A stretch of DNA of 64,000 nt from positions 1,178,001 through 1,242,000 of the forward strand of contig OZ218956.1 of the NCBI GenBank assembly GCA_965112735.1, written 5' to 3'. Under the pieces are notes generated by a model. It had not been told where the DNA came from. It saw only the letters and a program-made list of their open reading frames with translations, and did not search any database. The stretch's first letter is position 1, and each line of letters opens with the position of its first letter. A program made the position numbers and the translations under genes. Shown here in pieces: positions 24,288-33,710 of this stretch. This DNA is from Phaeosaccion multiseriatum. Lineage: Eukaryota > Ochrophyta, other classes.

Positions 24288-24640
24288 ACTACTGCTACTA
24301 CTACTATTCTCTTGATCAGGACTGCTCACACCTTGCACACCTTGCCGCTGCTACTCCTCCTTCCCACCCTCTTGCTCCACTCCGTCCCCTCCCCCCCCCC
24401 CCCCTCCCCCCCCCTCTCTCTCTCTCTCTGTGTGTGTGTGTATGCGTACACACCACACCCCGCCGCAGGTACATGGCCCCTGTGGCCTTCTCCCTGCTCA
24501 GCGAGAACAAGGCCGATATTCGAGAAGCGAATAACTCGCTCCTGCGCACCCTGCACTCCGCACTGGGCCCCGCCGCCTTTGAAGCATGTGCGGGGGACTT
24601 GAGCGATGCACAGAGGGCGAGTCTGAGAAGGGTGTTATAG
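12345..24640 (+). CDS. TOGARAM: Giant TOG-domain protein, TOGARAM/crescerin-like
   Basis: TOGARAM (crescerin/FAM179) proteins bind tubulin through TOG HEAT arrays and regulate axonemal microtubules of cilia. Exons: 12345-13337, 13564-13728, 14064-15079, 15447-19311, 19431-19683, 19882-20710, 21040-21343, 21785-23008, 23401-23538, 24051-24232, 24469-24640. All phases match, giving 3046 residues. HEAT/TOG regions: residues about 140-430, about 600-800 (MGFIPVELLVVLL; WKARTRAIEQLRQL), about 2365-2560 (KAEWPDIFHALNSVRRLA; DNLRSQVGKNAMLTIADLW) and about 2820-3046 (KIPEFDELPALYTKL; DWRERMTAVREAEGL). The order of the last two, with the linker between, matches TOG3-TOG4 of crescerins. Residues 880-2350 are low-complexity Ser/Gly/Gln/Ala sequence, mostly one 3.9-kb exon, with seven copies of the dispersed TTGGTGAT motif. 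The protein is about twice the animal length. CLASP or XMAP215 are less likely because of the C-terminal TOG pair. Confidence 0.85.
12605..12675 (+). repeat. (GGA)n coding repeat, poly-Gly
   Basis: Trinucleotide tract near the N-terminus of the TOG-domain protein, encoding about 25 glycines. Confidence 0.9.
16588..20360 (+). repeat. Seven copies of the dispersed GCAGTTGGTGATACAGC motif in one gene
   Basis: Copies at 16588-16603, 17377-17392, 17470-17485, 17560-17575, 18276-18291, 19925-19940 and 20345-20360, all in the sense strand of the TOG-domain gene. The first four are read AVGDT or AVGDA; the last three are read QLVIQ or QLVMH. So the base sequence is conserved across different protein frames. 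All sit within or beside CAG/GCA runs. Confidence 0.92.
23040..23340 (+). repeat. (GAGT)n-rich intron
   Basis: Most of the 392-bp intron between exons ending 23008 and starting 23401 is GAGT/GGGA tetranucleotide repeat, purine-rich on the sense strand. Confidence 0.88.
23574..23834 (+). repeat. (GGA)n tract in an intron
   Basis: About 260 bp of imperfect GGA repeat with GCA and GAA interruptions directly after the donor at 23539. Its antisense frames are open as poly-Leu and poly-Ser, which are artefacts. Confidence 0.95.
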
Positions 24641-24707
24641 TGATGCACAGAGGGCGAGTCTGAGAAGGGTGTTATAGTGAGGGCGAGTCTGAGAAGGGTG
24701 TTATAGT
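24605..24707 (+). repeat. 37-bp tandem repeat spanning the stop codon of the TOG-domain gene
   Basis: Units begin at 24605, 24642 and 24679; the third lacks 8 bp. The unit contains GGGCGAGTCTGAGAAGGGTG. The first copy encodes the protein's C-terminus (ASLRRVL, stop at 24638-24640); the other copies form the start of the 3' UTR. Confidence 0.93.
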
Positions 24708-25050
24708 GGACCCCCATATATCCCCTCGACATGTAAATACAATAGCCGTGGAATGAGTAGGCTTGGCTGTGTGGAGCAATAAAACTCCCGTTTCCTTTTA
24801 CTTCATTGTTTCTACAATTAGAATTACTCGCTCATATTGCAAGATGCACACTTTTGTGAATAAGGAACGCGACCTCCCCGCCATGACAATCAATGAGTGT
24901 GACTGCCCATATGCCTGCCCATATGCCTACACGCATGACCACCTGTTTTCTTACACTATGTACAAAGTCAGGCACTGGCTGATTGGCCGTCTGACCTGAC
25001 TGACTGATTGACTGATTGACTGACACTGCCTCACTGCGACACTGTCTCCC
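24641..25050. other. Convergent 3' intergenic region
   Basis: Between the 3' ends of the TOG-domain gene and dolichol kinase. It holds the extra stop-region repeats, AT-rich sequence with ATAAA-like words near 24778 and an imperfect GACTGATT repeat near 24995-25025. No gene is seen. Confidence 0.5.
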
Positions 25051-27967
25051 TCAGCCCTGGAGGAGGGTAAAGACGCCAAAGGCATAGCACGGCAGCACAA
25101 GATTGTCTACTTGGTGGGTAAAGGCCTCCATCAGCGTCACCAGCAACACAGGACCCCCCAGACGAAGGGCGGGCCTGCCCATCACCGCCGACACCACAGC
25201 TGCAGCGGTTTGTGACACCGCGGCTGTGGAGGCAGATACAAAGTCTCTTCCCCGTCCTCCTCCTCCTCCAATCGGATCCTCAAACCATTGAAGAAGCCAG
25301 AAACGAGATGAGGAGGAGGAGGAGGAGGAGGAGGAGGAGGGGGGGGGGGGCAGCGGAAGGAGCTTCGGAGGCAGCAAGCAGCGCTGCAGCAGGAAGAGCG
25401 AGAGGAGGGTGGACAGGAACACTGCGATGGAGCCCTCCATGGTCCGATGCGACCCCACCCACCTTGCCCTGCCCACCTTGGACCCGACTACAGCTCCCAT
25501 CGCGTCTCCCACCCCGACCACAACGATGCCCACGTAGGACAGTGGGTGGGTGCATCCTCTGCTGCTGCCCATGTGACTGCTGTTACTGCTGCTGGTGCTG
25601 CTGCTGCTGCTGCTCGTGTCCCAGCCTTGCTCCCAGTGAGTTTCACTGTGCGTTGCCAGGCTGTACGTGCCCCGATTGAGCCACACGGGAATGGCGCAGC
25701 CGAGGAGGAGGAAGAGGTGTGTGACATACACGCTTCCACTGTCGTTTCGCCTTCAGTTACATTCAGTTACATTCAATAGAAGTGTTCATTCCGTGACGGG
25801 GGAAGGGGGGTGGGGTGCACGCAATCGCAGCGAGAGAGTCAGCCCAAGATATGCTTGGGAGGAGGAAGAGAGAGCCGAAGAAGGAACCGAATCAATGAAT
25901 CACAACCAAACTTGGGTCAGTCAACCACGTCAGTCAGGCTCCTTCCCTGAATCTATCCATAACCACTCTTTTCATTTTCGTAGTCAATGAATCAATCAAT
26001 GGAATGAATGAAACAATCAATCAATTACCTGTCCTCGAAGGTCAGGTAGAATCGGTTGACAACGGCGGCGATGGGCCAGCACGCAGTGAGGCGAAGAGCC
26101 TCGAGCATCACGAGAACCCCAAGTCCGACCCCCAAGGACAGGCACATGAAGTCCTTATCGACCTTAGGCCGGGGGAGGGGGGCGGGGGTAAGTAGAAGGG
26201 TGGAGCAGGGTAAGGTAGAGTCGACAAGGGCAGGGGACAGCACACGCACGCTCGCACACACACACACACACACACACACCAACAGCCTCTCTCTCCCTCT
26301 CTGTATCTCCCTCTCTTTGCCTCTCCTTCTCCCTCTCTGTGTCTCCCTCTGTTTCCATCTCCCTCTCCCTCTCCCTCTCTGTGTCTCCCTCTTTTTCTCT
26401 CTCCCTCTCCCTCTTACATAGGCAGCCGGTACGAACATGACCGTGGCCAGGGCGTGAAAGAGCTTCCGTGAAGTCACCGCTCGCATCTTCCCCCTCCGCG
26501 ACAGAGCCTCAATGGCAGGTAGGCCCACGAGTAGCAGCACCAGCCAGTACAAGATGACGAGAAGGGGCTCTCGACGGCTGCCGACCTCACCAATCACCCA
26601 AAGCAGGGGGTTCTGCCCCTCCAGCAAGACGCACATCCACAGCAGCCAGCAAGTCACAGATGGCAGGACGACCACATAGGGCAGAAGAGTAGCAAGAGAC
26701 GCCCCTCCCGCGGCTCCACCAGCAGCAACCTTGCCCTTTGAGGGTGGGGGCACATTCCTCTTCCCCACCGCTCTTCGGTCATCCTCCTCCTCCTCCTCCT
26801 CCTCCTCCTCCTCAAGCCGAAGAGAGAAGAGCCGCCGGAGCGGGGGCAGGAGGAGCCACAGCAGGAGGCCCGTCCAGAGGCACCCCAGCAGCCCCACTTG
26901 CACCACGCGCTCCGCCATGGGGCGGTCCGGGGGGGCGGGGAACAGGGCACTGAGCTCCTCGAGCGTAGACAAGATGGGCTCAAACGCCGCCCCCGCACTT
27001 TGATATATCACCAACTGCTCCTCTTGGTGCTGCTGCTGCTGCTGCTGCTGTTGCTGCTGTCTCCTCCTGGTGAGGAGGAGAAGGGTGTAGAGGATGCTGT
27101 CACAGAGCCACAGCGTGACAGCCTGTGCCAAGATCACCGCCTCGCCGGTGCGTAGGGACAGCACATCCACAACCAAGCGGGAGGAGGAGGAGGAGCCTCC
27201 GTCGCTATCGTTGTCCTGCTTCCCGGCCATATTTCTGTGGCCCGCTGCTGCTGCCGCTGTATCACCAACTGCTGCACCGGCTGCTCGGGTTTCCGGTCTC
27301 ATATGCACCGTGGCTTTGACAGGAGGAGACCCGAGCGTCGATGATGAGCTTGAGGTTGCTCTGACTACCCTCCTACTTGCACCCCCTGAGCTCCTACTTG
27401 CACCCCCTGAGGAGGAATCAGGTCCTGACGAGCTATTCCTTCGCTCCCGCGCCCTACCGCATGACAGAATACAGCAAAGGAAGGAAGAGAAGACGAAAAT
27501 AAAAAAAATGAGGGGAGGAAGGTACAGGGCTCGCTCCAATTAGGAAGCTCCTCTCTCTCTCCCTCTCTCTCTTGCACGTTCTTCAGTCTCAGAAGATAGG
27601 GACAAGAGGGGGAATACTAATTATATCATCAACTGGTAGTACCCCCCCCCCTTCCTCCTGTGAGCACAGCAGCGGGAGCAGCGCACACGCACTCACCGGA
27701 TAGAAGGAGAGCCAGAGGCCGCTCTGCTGTTGTGAGAAAAGTCAGACAAAGCGATCGCTGGCATGGACGGAGGACGCGCCTCCTCGAGCAACACATCATC
27801 TGCAGCAGAAGGAGCGGTAGGAGACGTGGTGGTGACACTAGCAGCAGCAGTACCAGCAGCGGTAGCTGCAACGCTTGGTGGGACAGCAACAGCCACCTCG
27901 CCTGCTCCTCTTGTCAGGCTCTCTGAAGCAGTAGAGCTGCCTCTGCTGCCCTCGCGACTTGCTCCTC

Positions 27968-28004
<37 letters not shown>

Positions 28005-30302
28005 CCGTCGCGCTGCTGTATCACCAACCGTTGTAGAGGAGGCAGGGGTACCTGTCCGGAGGGAGAGGCTGCGCCTCCCTCGAGACGTCGCCTCAGCCTT
28101 GACCGGCGACAGCAGCACCCGCATGAGCAAGTCGTACCCCAGCACAACCCACAGAGACACGAGCCGATGCGATGGGTGCACCACTGCAAACGCCAGCAGC
28201 GCCAGAGCGACTTGGCGGGTGTTTGTGGAACACAACCACGACCCTGCAAAGCCCTTGCACCTGCTGGGAGGTATGTGTGAGTGCGTGCGTGCGTGCGTGC
28301 GTGCGTGCGTGTGTGCGTGTGTGCGTGTGTATATGTGTGTTCAGTGTTACGCTTGACAATTGAAGTATGCGTAAGAAGCAGACAAAAAGACAAAACAGGA
28401 TAAGGAAACAGACAGGAAAAAGAGATTCTAGGGTCACCCGGGGGGGAAAGGGGGGAGGGGTACAGGAGCAGGGGGTGGCAGTGGATGGAAGTGAATGGCA
28501 GTGGGTGGCGGTGGCTCAATTATGGTACGATAGGGGACGCGGCTCATTTATCTGTTCAGTCCAAAGTCCTCACTGCCCTCACTTCACTTCGGCCCGCCAT
28601 AGAGCGGCACCCGCAGCAACACGACCACAGAACACAGCAGAGCAGAGGAGCAGGAGGAGAGGACAGGATTCGCAGGAAGGCGAGGTAGAGGGGGAGAGAG
28701 AAGAGAGGCGTGGCCTTGGTGCCTGGGGGGGGGGGGCAAGAGGAAAGGCGGCACCGTAGAGCGAGGAAAGGAAGCCTGTGCCTCTCCTCCACCCCGTCCA
28801 GTGGCATGCACAACCACCACCACTCTCGCTCTCCTCTGCCCCTCCTCTCCCCACCCATCACCCGCTTGTCCCCTCCTCTCGCCCCACTCCTCTCTCTCTC
28901 TCTCTCTCTTCCCCTTTTCTTTCCCCTCCCCGATCGAGGGGAGGGGGCAGAGGGAAGGAGCGACAAGGCACGCATGCACGCACGTATGCACGTACGCACG
29001 CACACCAAGGCTTCGCTGAAGGCCATGCTCAGACGCCGCTCGCGAGAGTCGGGTTGGAAGAAGAGGGCTTTGGAGCTTTCAAGAAGCGGCGGAGGAGATA
29101 TTAATCATAGCCGGTACAGGAGAGGATGGGGATGGATGCAGAAACAAGGCAAAACCCTCGCAGCACATACATCCCAGTGTATCTTCATTCGTTGCCCTCT
29201 CGTTGCGTCTGTCTCCCACTTACTCAGTCAGTCAGTCAGTCAGTCACCCAGTCAGTCGCCCACTTACTTACTCCCTCGCTCCCCCCCTCCCTCCCTCCTT
29301 CATCAGTCACTCACTTGGCGAGGTGCTGGGCGGTTGTGATGACGCTCGACACGGAACAAATCAGCGCAAGCTCCAGCAGCGTCTCCACATAAGCCATGAG
29401 CTCTCTGACTCGGAGCAAATCAGTCTCTATGCTTCCTCCGCCGCGACTGCGACCGACGGCGCCATCGTCGTGATGATGGATCGCATCATGAATGGCAATG
29501 CGCCAGGATGCATATTCATCATCATTCGGTTTTGGATGAGACAAAGAAAGTGGGAGGGGGAGAGGGGCGTAATGACAGGGCAGAAGGGAAGGAAAAGGAA
29601 GCAAAAGAGTACATTAGTAACTGTAGGAGAAATAGTGCCTAGAGAGCAGAGAGCAGCAGCAGTGAGAGGAGTCTGTTGCTCATCCATCCCCGAGGCCTGA
29701 GAGAGGAAGAGAGAGACGAGAGAGAGGGGCCGAGGTGTATATAGAGAGGGACGAGGGAGAGAGGGGTGGGGGGGGGGGGGGGGCATATGAGCACCACAAA
29801 AAGGCGCCGCTCCTTCGTCTCACCTCGGGTGTAACCGCCGGAGGGGCGTTAGGTGCGCTATCGCTCGCAGCTCCTCCTGCTGCTGGGCGAGAGAAGCCAG
29901 CCAGCCGCACAGTACCAGCGGCACCAACCCTGCCCCCATTGCCATGGTAGAGAAGTCGCCTCTCTGCCCTTCCCCGCCTCCGCCTTCACGAGGCTGTGTC
30001 TGTGTCTGTGTGGGCAAGCCGCTGCTCCGTACCCCCGCACCTGTCCCTCTAGTGCTTGGCTGCTCCTCCTCCTCCCCTTGCTCCTCTCCCACACTGCCTC
30101 CCCCATCCCCATATGTGTGACCACGCGCTGATGCTTCTGTATCACCAACTGCTGCTGCTGCTGCTGCTGCTGCGGCCGCTGCTGCTGCTGTATCACCAAC
30201 TACTGCTGACGCCTCTCCTTCCACTCCCCCTGGGCCGCTGCGCATAGCCTGGGCTGAAGGCCGCTTGGACCTGCCCGTCGTGCTTCGCATCACTATTCGC
30301 AC
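25051..30302 (-). CDS. DOLK: Dolichol kinase
   Basis: Dolichol kinase (SEC59/DOLK) is an ER polytopic membrane enzyme that phosphorylates dolichol with CTP, supplying the lipid carrier for N-glycosylation. Exons: 30302-29824, 29446-29315, 29075-28996, 28722-28588, 28243-27697, 27453-26418, 26162-26029, 25738-25051; phases are consistent, giving about 1076 residues. Diagnostic C-terminal motifs: TSRKLFHALATVMFVPAAY, then MLEALRLTACWP with RFYLTFED, VTHLFLLLGCAIPVWL, a CTP-binding-type VGDAMGAVVGSKVGRARW, and EAFTHQVDNLVLPCY. The human enzyme has 538 residues; the excess here is low-complexity Ser, Ala and Glu inserts between membrane helices, with five copies of the dispersed motif. The five C-terminal exon boundaries are firm. 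The first three exons and the start codon are weaker, as this end of the family is divergent. Confidence 0.86.
27003..30203 (-). repeat. Five copies of the dispersed TTGGTGAT motif in the dolichol kinase gene
   Basis: Copies at 27003-27018 (read QLVIY), 27257-27272 (AVGDTAA), 28016-28031 (TVGDTAA), 30137-30152 (AVGDTEA) and 30188-30203 (VVGDTAA). All are sense to the gene and next to GCN or CAG repeats; two lie only about 50 bp apart. Confidence 0.9.
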
Positions 30303-30591
30303 ACCTGTGGCCCCAGTCGTGAATGCGTGAGTGTGTGTTTGTGTGTGTGCGTGTGGGTGCGTGAGCGTGTGTGTGCGTGTGCGTGTGTGTGGGGGGGGGG
30401 CAGGGTGGTATACAAAAGGCTTTCATGAGCGGGGGGGGAGGTCCAGGAGGATGCAGCACAACAATGGGACGCACACATACACACACACACACACCTACTC
30501 CCCCGCCCCTCCCTCCACAAGGCGCCCGTCTGCCGAACACAGGTTAAGGCACCTTGTGCGTCCACAAAGTCCCAAGGTGCCCCCCCCCTCC

Positions 30592-31326
30592 TCACTCACT
30601 CTCTCTGGCGTTTCCGCCTGCCCTGGCAAGTCCCTTGGTCGGTCTGGTCACGATGCCCATCACTCCGGTCCCGATACCTTTGACGAGTCCCCGTGCTCCT
30701 CCATGATGTGCGCCAACAATGGGGTCTTTTAACACCCCAATCGCACCATTGGCGAAGCCCTCCACCACATAGAGAAGCTCCCCGCCGGGCAAGTACCTTC
30801 GCGGCGCCTTTTTCGCAGGCGGTGCCCCCTGCCCATATGACTGTTGCTGCTGATGCTGATGCTGCTGCTGCTGCCTGCTCCGCCGCTCGTGTGGATGGCG
30901 GCTGCGCTCACACGTGGTGGGGTCTTGACCAATGCGAGTTTGCGTTTGCGGGGCCCGCGGGGGCTGCGGCTGATGGGTGAGGTGGTGCCCTGGTCCAGAG
31001 CTTCTTACCCTGATCCGACCTGACCCTAATGCCCGCTGTGGCTCAGACGACGCCGCCGGTGGGGCAAGACCGGAGGGGGGTGGGGACGAGGTGAGAGCCG
31101 AGGTCGGGGGAGAAGTGGCAGTGGCAGATGCACTACCCGAAGTCCCTGGCATGGAGGGGGGCGAGAAGGACCCCCCTTGCGCCTGGAGGAGGAAGCCAGG
31201 TGATGGTGATGGTGATGGAGAGAGAGAGAGCGATGGCGCAAGAGGCGAGGCAGGAACGCTCCAGCTCGCACTGTGGGTGTTGGTGTCGTCGTCGTCGTCG
31301 TCGTCGTCGTCGTTGTTGTTGTTGTT

Positions 31327-31404
<78 letters not shown>

Positions 31405-31597
31405 GTTGTTGTCGTCGTCGTCGTCGCCGTTGTCGTTGTTGTTGTTGCTGTTGTTTTCGTTGTTGGTGTTGTTGTCGTCGTCGTCGTCGTTGTTGTTGTT
31501 GTTGTTGTTGATGATGTTGTTGTTACTGTAGTTGTAGTTGTAGTTGTTGTAGTTGCTTTCGTTGTTGGTGTTGTTGTTATCGTCGTCGTCGTCGTCG

Positions 31598-31650
<53 letters not shown>

Positions 31651-31731
31651 ATCGTCGTCGTCGTCGTTGTTGTTGTCGTTGTCATTGGTGGTGGTGGTGG
31701 TGGGACTGTTGGTGTTGCTGGTGTTGTTTTC

Positions 31732-31793
<62 letters not shown>

Positions 31794-32736
31794 CGTCGTC
31801 GTCGTTGTATTTGCTATTGCCGGTGGCATGATGCCCCCTTCCCTCAGGGGAGAGCATCCCCTGCGCGGTGACGAGATTCGATAAAAGCAAGGGCTCACTC
31901 GTTCGACGGCGTGTACTACTCCTCCTTTCCCCCCTTGCCGAGTCTATGCTGCTGCGGTTGCTGCTTCTTCCTCCTCCCACTGCTCCTCCGCCTTCGATAA
32001 TATCCCCAGCGGCCGAGAAAGATTGCCTAGTAGTCGCAGCAGCGGAATCACCGCCATGTGAAAAGGCTCTCGCATGGGACGCGTGGGAGGATCCGGATCC
32101 GCATTTCCTTGCTTGATTACGTACGTCGCCTGTCGCCTCGACCTCCAAGTTGCCGCTCCCCCCGGCCGCTGCTGCAGCGGGTGGTGCTGTTGCTGAAGGT
32201 GCTAATGAGGCGGCCATCTTTGGACCAGAATATGTCGCTTCCCCGAGACTGGCGAGATTAGGAGAAGATGCGCTGGAGTGATGAGAGGAAAGCAGTGCAA
32301 CAGCAGCAGGTCTCTTGCTAAGCCTCTTTAAGTGCAGTCGGCTCTTCTTTGCTGAGGCTCTCAACGCCGCTCCCCGTCCTCCCCCTGTCTTCTCTGCCTT
32401 GGCTGCATCTTCCCTTTGCTGCTGTTCTTGCTGCTCCTGCTGCTCTTGACGCTGCTGCTCTTGACGCTGCTGCTCTTGATGCTGCTGCTCTTGGCGCTGC
32501 TGCTCTTGGCGCTCCCGCTGTTTCTGGAGTATCTGTGCCTTGACTGCCGCCTTCTTTGCCTCAACTGCACGTCGTTGCCTCTGGAGCACGCCCCACACAC
32601 CACCCAGCCCCACGCTTCCCAGCATCAGCAGAGACAAGCCGATGCGCCCCGTCTGATACCACAGCATACTACCGGCGGGGAAGAGAGCAGCAAACAGCAC
32701 CAGCAGCTCCCCAACGGCCGGCGTAAGGTGGGGCAT
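30592..32736 (-). CDS. Membrane protein with VPS13-type C-terminal tail and Asn/Asp-rich tract
   Basis: Single exon, 714 residues. The N-terminus has two hydrophobic helices (residues about 9-50, containing LLVLFAALFPAGSMLWY and GLSLLMLGSVGLGGVWGVL), then a basic, Gln-rich coiled coil (KKAAVKAQILQKQRERQEQQ, residues about 60-110). A disordered middle contains about 170 residues of almost pure Asn and Asp. The C-terminal about 60 residues, GFANGAIGVLKDPIVGAHHG, ARGLVKGIGTGVMGIVTRPT and KGLARAGG, closely resemble the Gly-rich GVxGxxxxPxxGA repeats near the C-terminus of VPS13 lipid-transfer proteins. VPS13 itself exceeds 3000 residues, so this is a stand-alone tail on a membrane anchor. A role at membrane contact sites is inference. 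It lies 290 bp upstream of dolichol kinase on the same strand. Confidence 0.72.
31283..31812 (-). repeat. AAC/GAC coding repeat (Asn/Asp tract)
   Basis: About 530 bp of GTT and GTC triplets on the plus strand, encoding blocks of Asn separated by blocks of Asp in the VPS13-tail protein. Ser, Thr, Tyr and Glu interruptions occur. Other frames read as poly-Val, poly-Thr and poly-Leu, which are spurious. Confidence 0.92.
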
Positions 32737-33710
32737 CTTCCTTCCTCATCCGCGGTTTACGGCATTAGGTGCCTGTCACATATTTTTTTCATTTTCCTTT
32801 CTCCTGCTCTCCTATAAAATCTGGGGGGGGTGGGGAAGATTGCCTAATAGTAAGGGAGAAGGTCGAAAGGAGGAAACGCACGCCCAGCAGTTTTGCTCTA
32901 CGTCATACGCTCTAGGCCGCTCACTTTTCAGTCCTAGGCGGCCCCTAGCCCGCCTCTAGGCAGCCTCCCAGTGACCGTGGGCGCGTGCGTGGTGCCGCCC
33001 AGCCTGCAGGCCTGCACTCCTCGTAGGGCCCGCGAGGCGGAAAGAGACAACACGAACACTCAATCCCATGCAATACATTTGCTTAAAACTGATTCCTCTT
33101 TGCACTCTGGGCACTCCCACCGTCCGCCTACTAGTTGGCGTCTGCCCTATAAGCGGCGGCATATAAATAGGCCGAGGACCTACGGCCCTCGCTAGGCCGG
33201 GTAATGTTCCCAAATAGGCCTAGGCCGCTAGGCGTGCATGGGGCTGACTCTTCCTCTTCCTCCTTCGACTTCGACCTCCTTTCCTTCCCCCTTTCTCCCC
33301 TCCCTCCCTCGGAAGGTCAGTGTCGGGGGCTGTGCGACAGAGGACATGATGGGGTATAACATAAAAGAATGTTCATTCCCCGGCGTCCACGGAGGCTCGA
33401 GCGGTGTGCGACAGCCTCTCAGGCTCTAAATGGGATTTCCTTTCTTAAATTCCGCCACGGAAGGCACCGAATCAGTGTTTGTAGCAGTTCTGTGGTATCG
33501 CGTGGGGGTCAGAGTGAATGATTACTCCATCTTGCTCCACCCCCTTCCCCCTTGACCTGGCTGACTGACTGACTGACTCACTGGCACCCCATAGTGCTCT
33601 GCATTTCTTTACTGCACTATCGTACTGGAGTCGCACCCTCCCCATGCGCAGCAGCCTGACAGTCTCCACCACTCCTTGCAGCCTGTTGTCCACCTCTCTC
33701 GTTCTCTCCT
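32737..33710. other. Intergenic region with GCCTAGG-rich element
   Basis: No supported gene. About 32910-33235 is dense in TAGGCC and CCTAGG words at both ends (CTCTAGGCCGC near 32912, CCTAGGCCGCTAGGCG near 33219), resembling the cluster at 8720-8800. It may be a decayed dispersed element. The remainder is presumed promoter of the VPS13-tail gene and 3' flank of the EF-hand gene. Confidence 0.4.

Noticed and set aside
25195-25228. Possible degenerate dispersed motif (GCGGTTTGTGACACCGC) in dolichol kinase
   Set aside because: Several mismatches in the invariant core; could be coincidence in Ala-rich coding sequence.
31026-31898. Poly-Thr, poly-Val and poly-Leu frames opposite the Asn/Asp tract
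   Set aside because: Other frames of the AAC/GAC repeat; the Asn/Asp frame is the one continuous with the membrane helices and VPS13-like tail.
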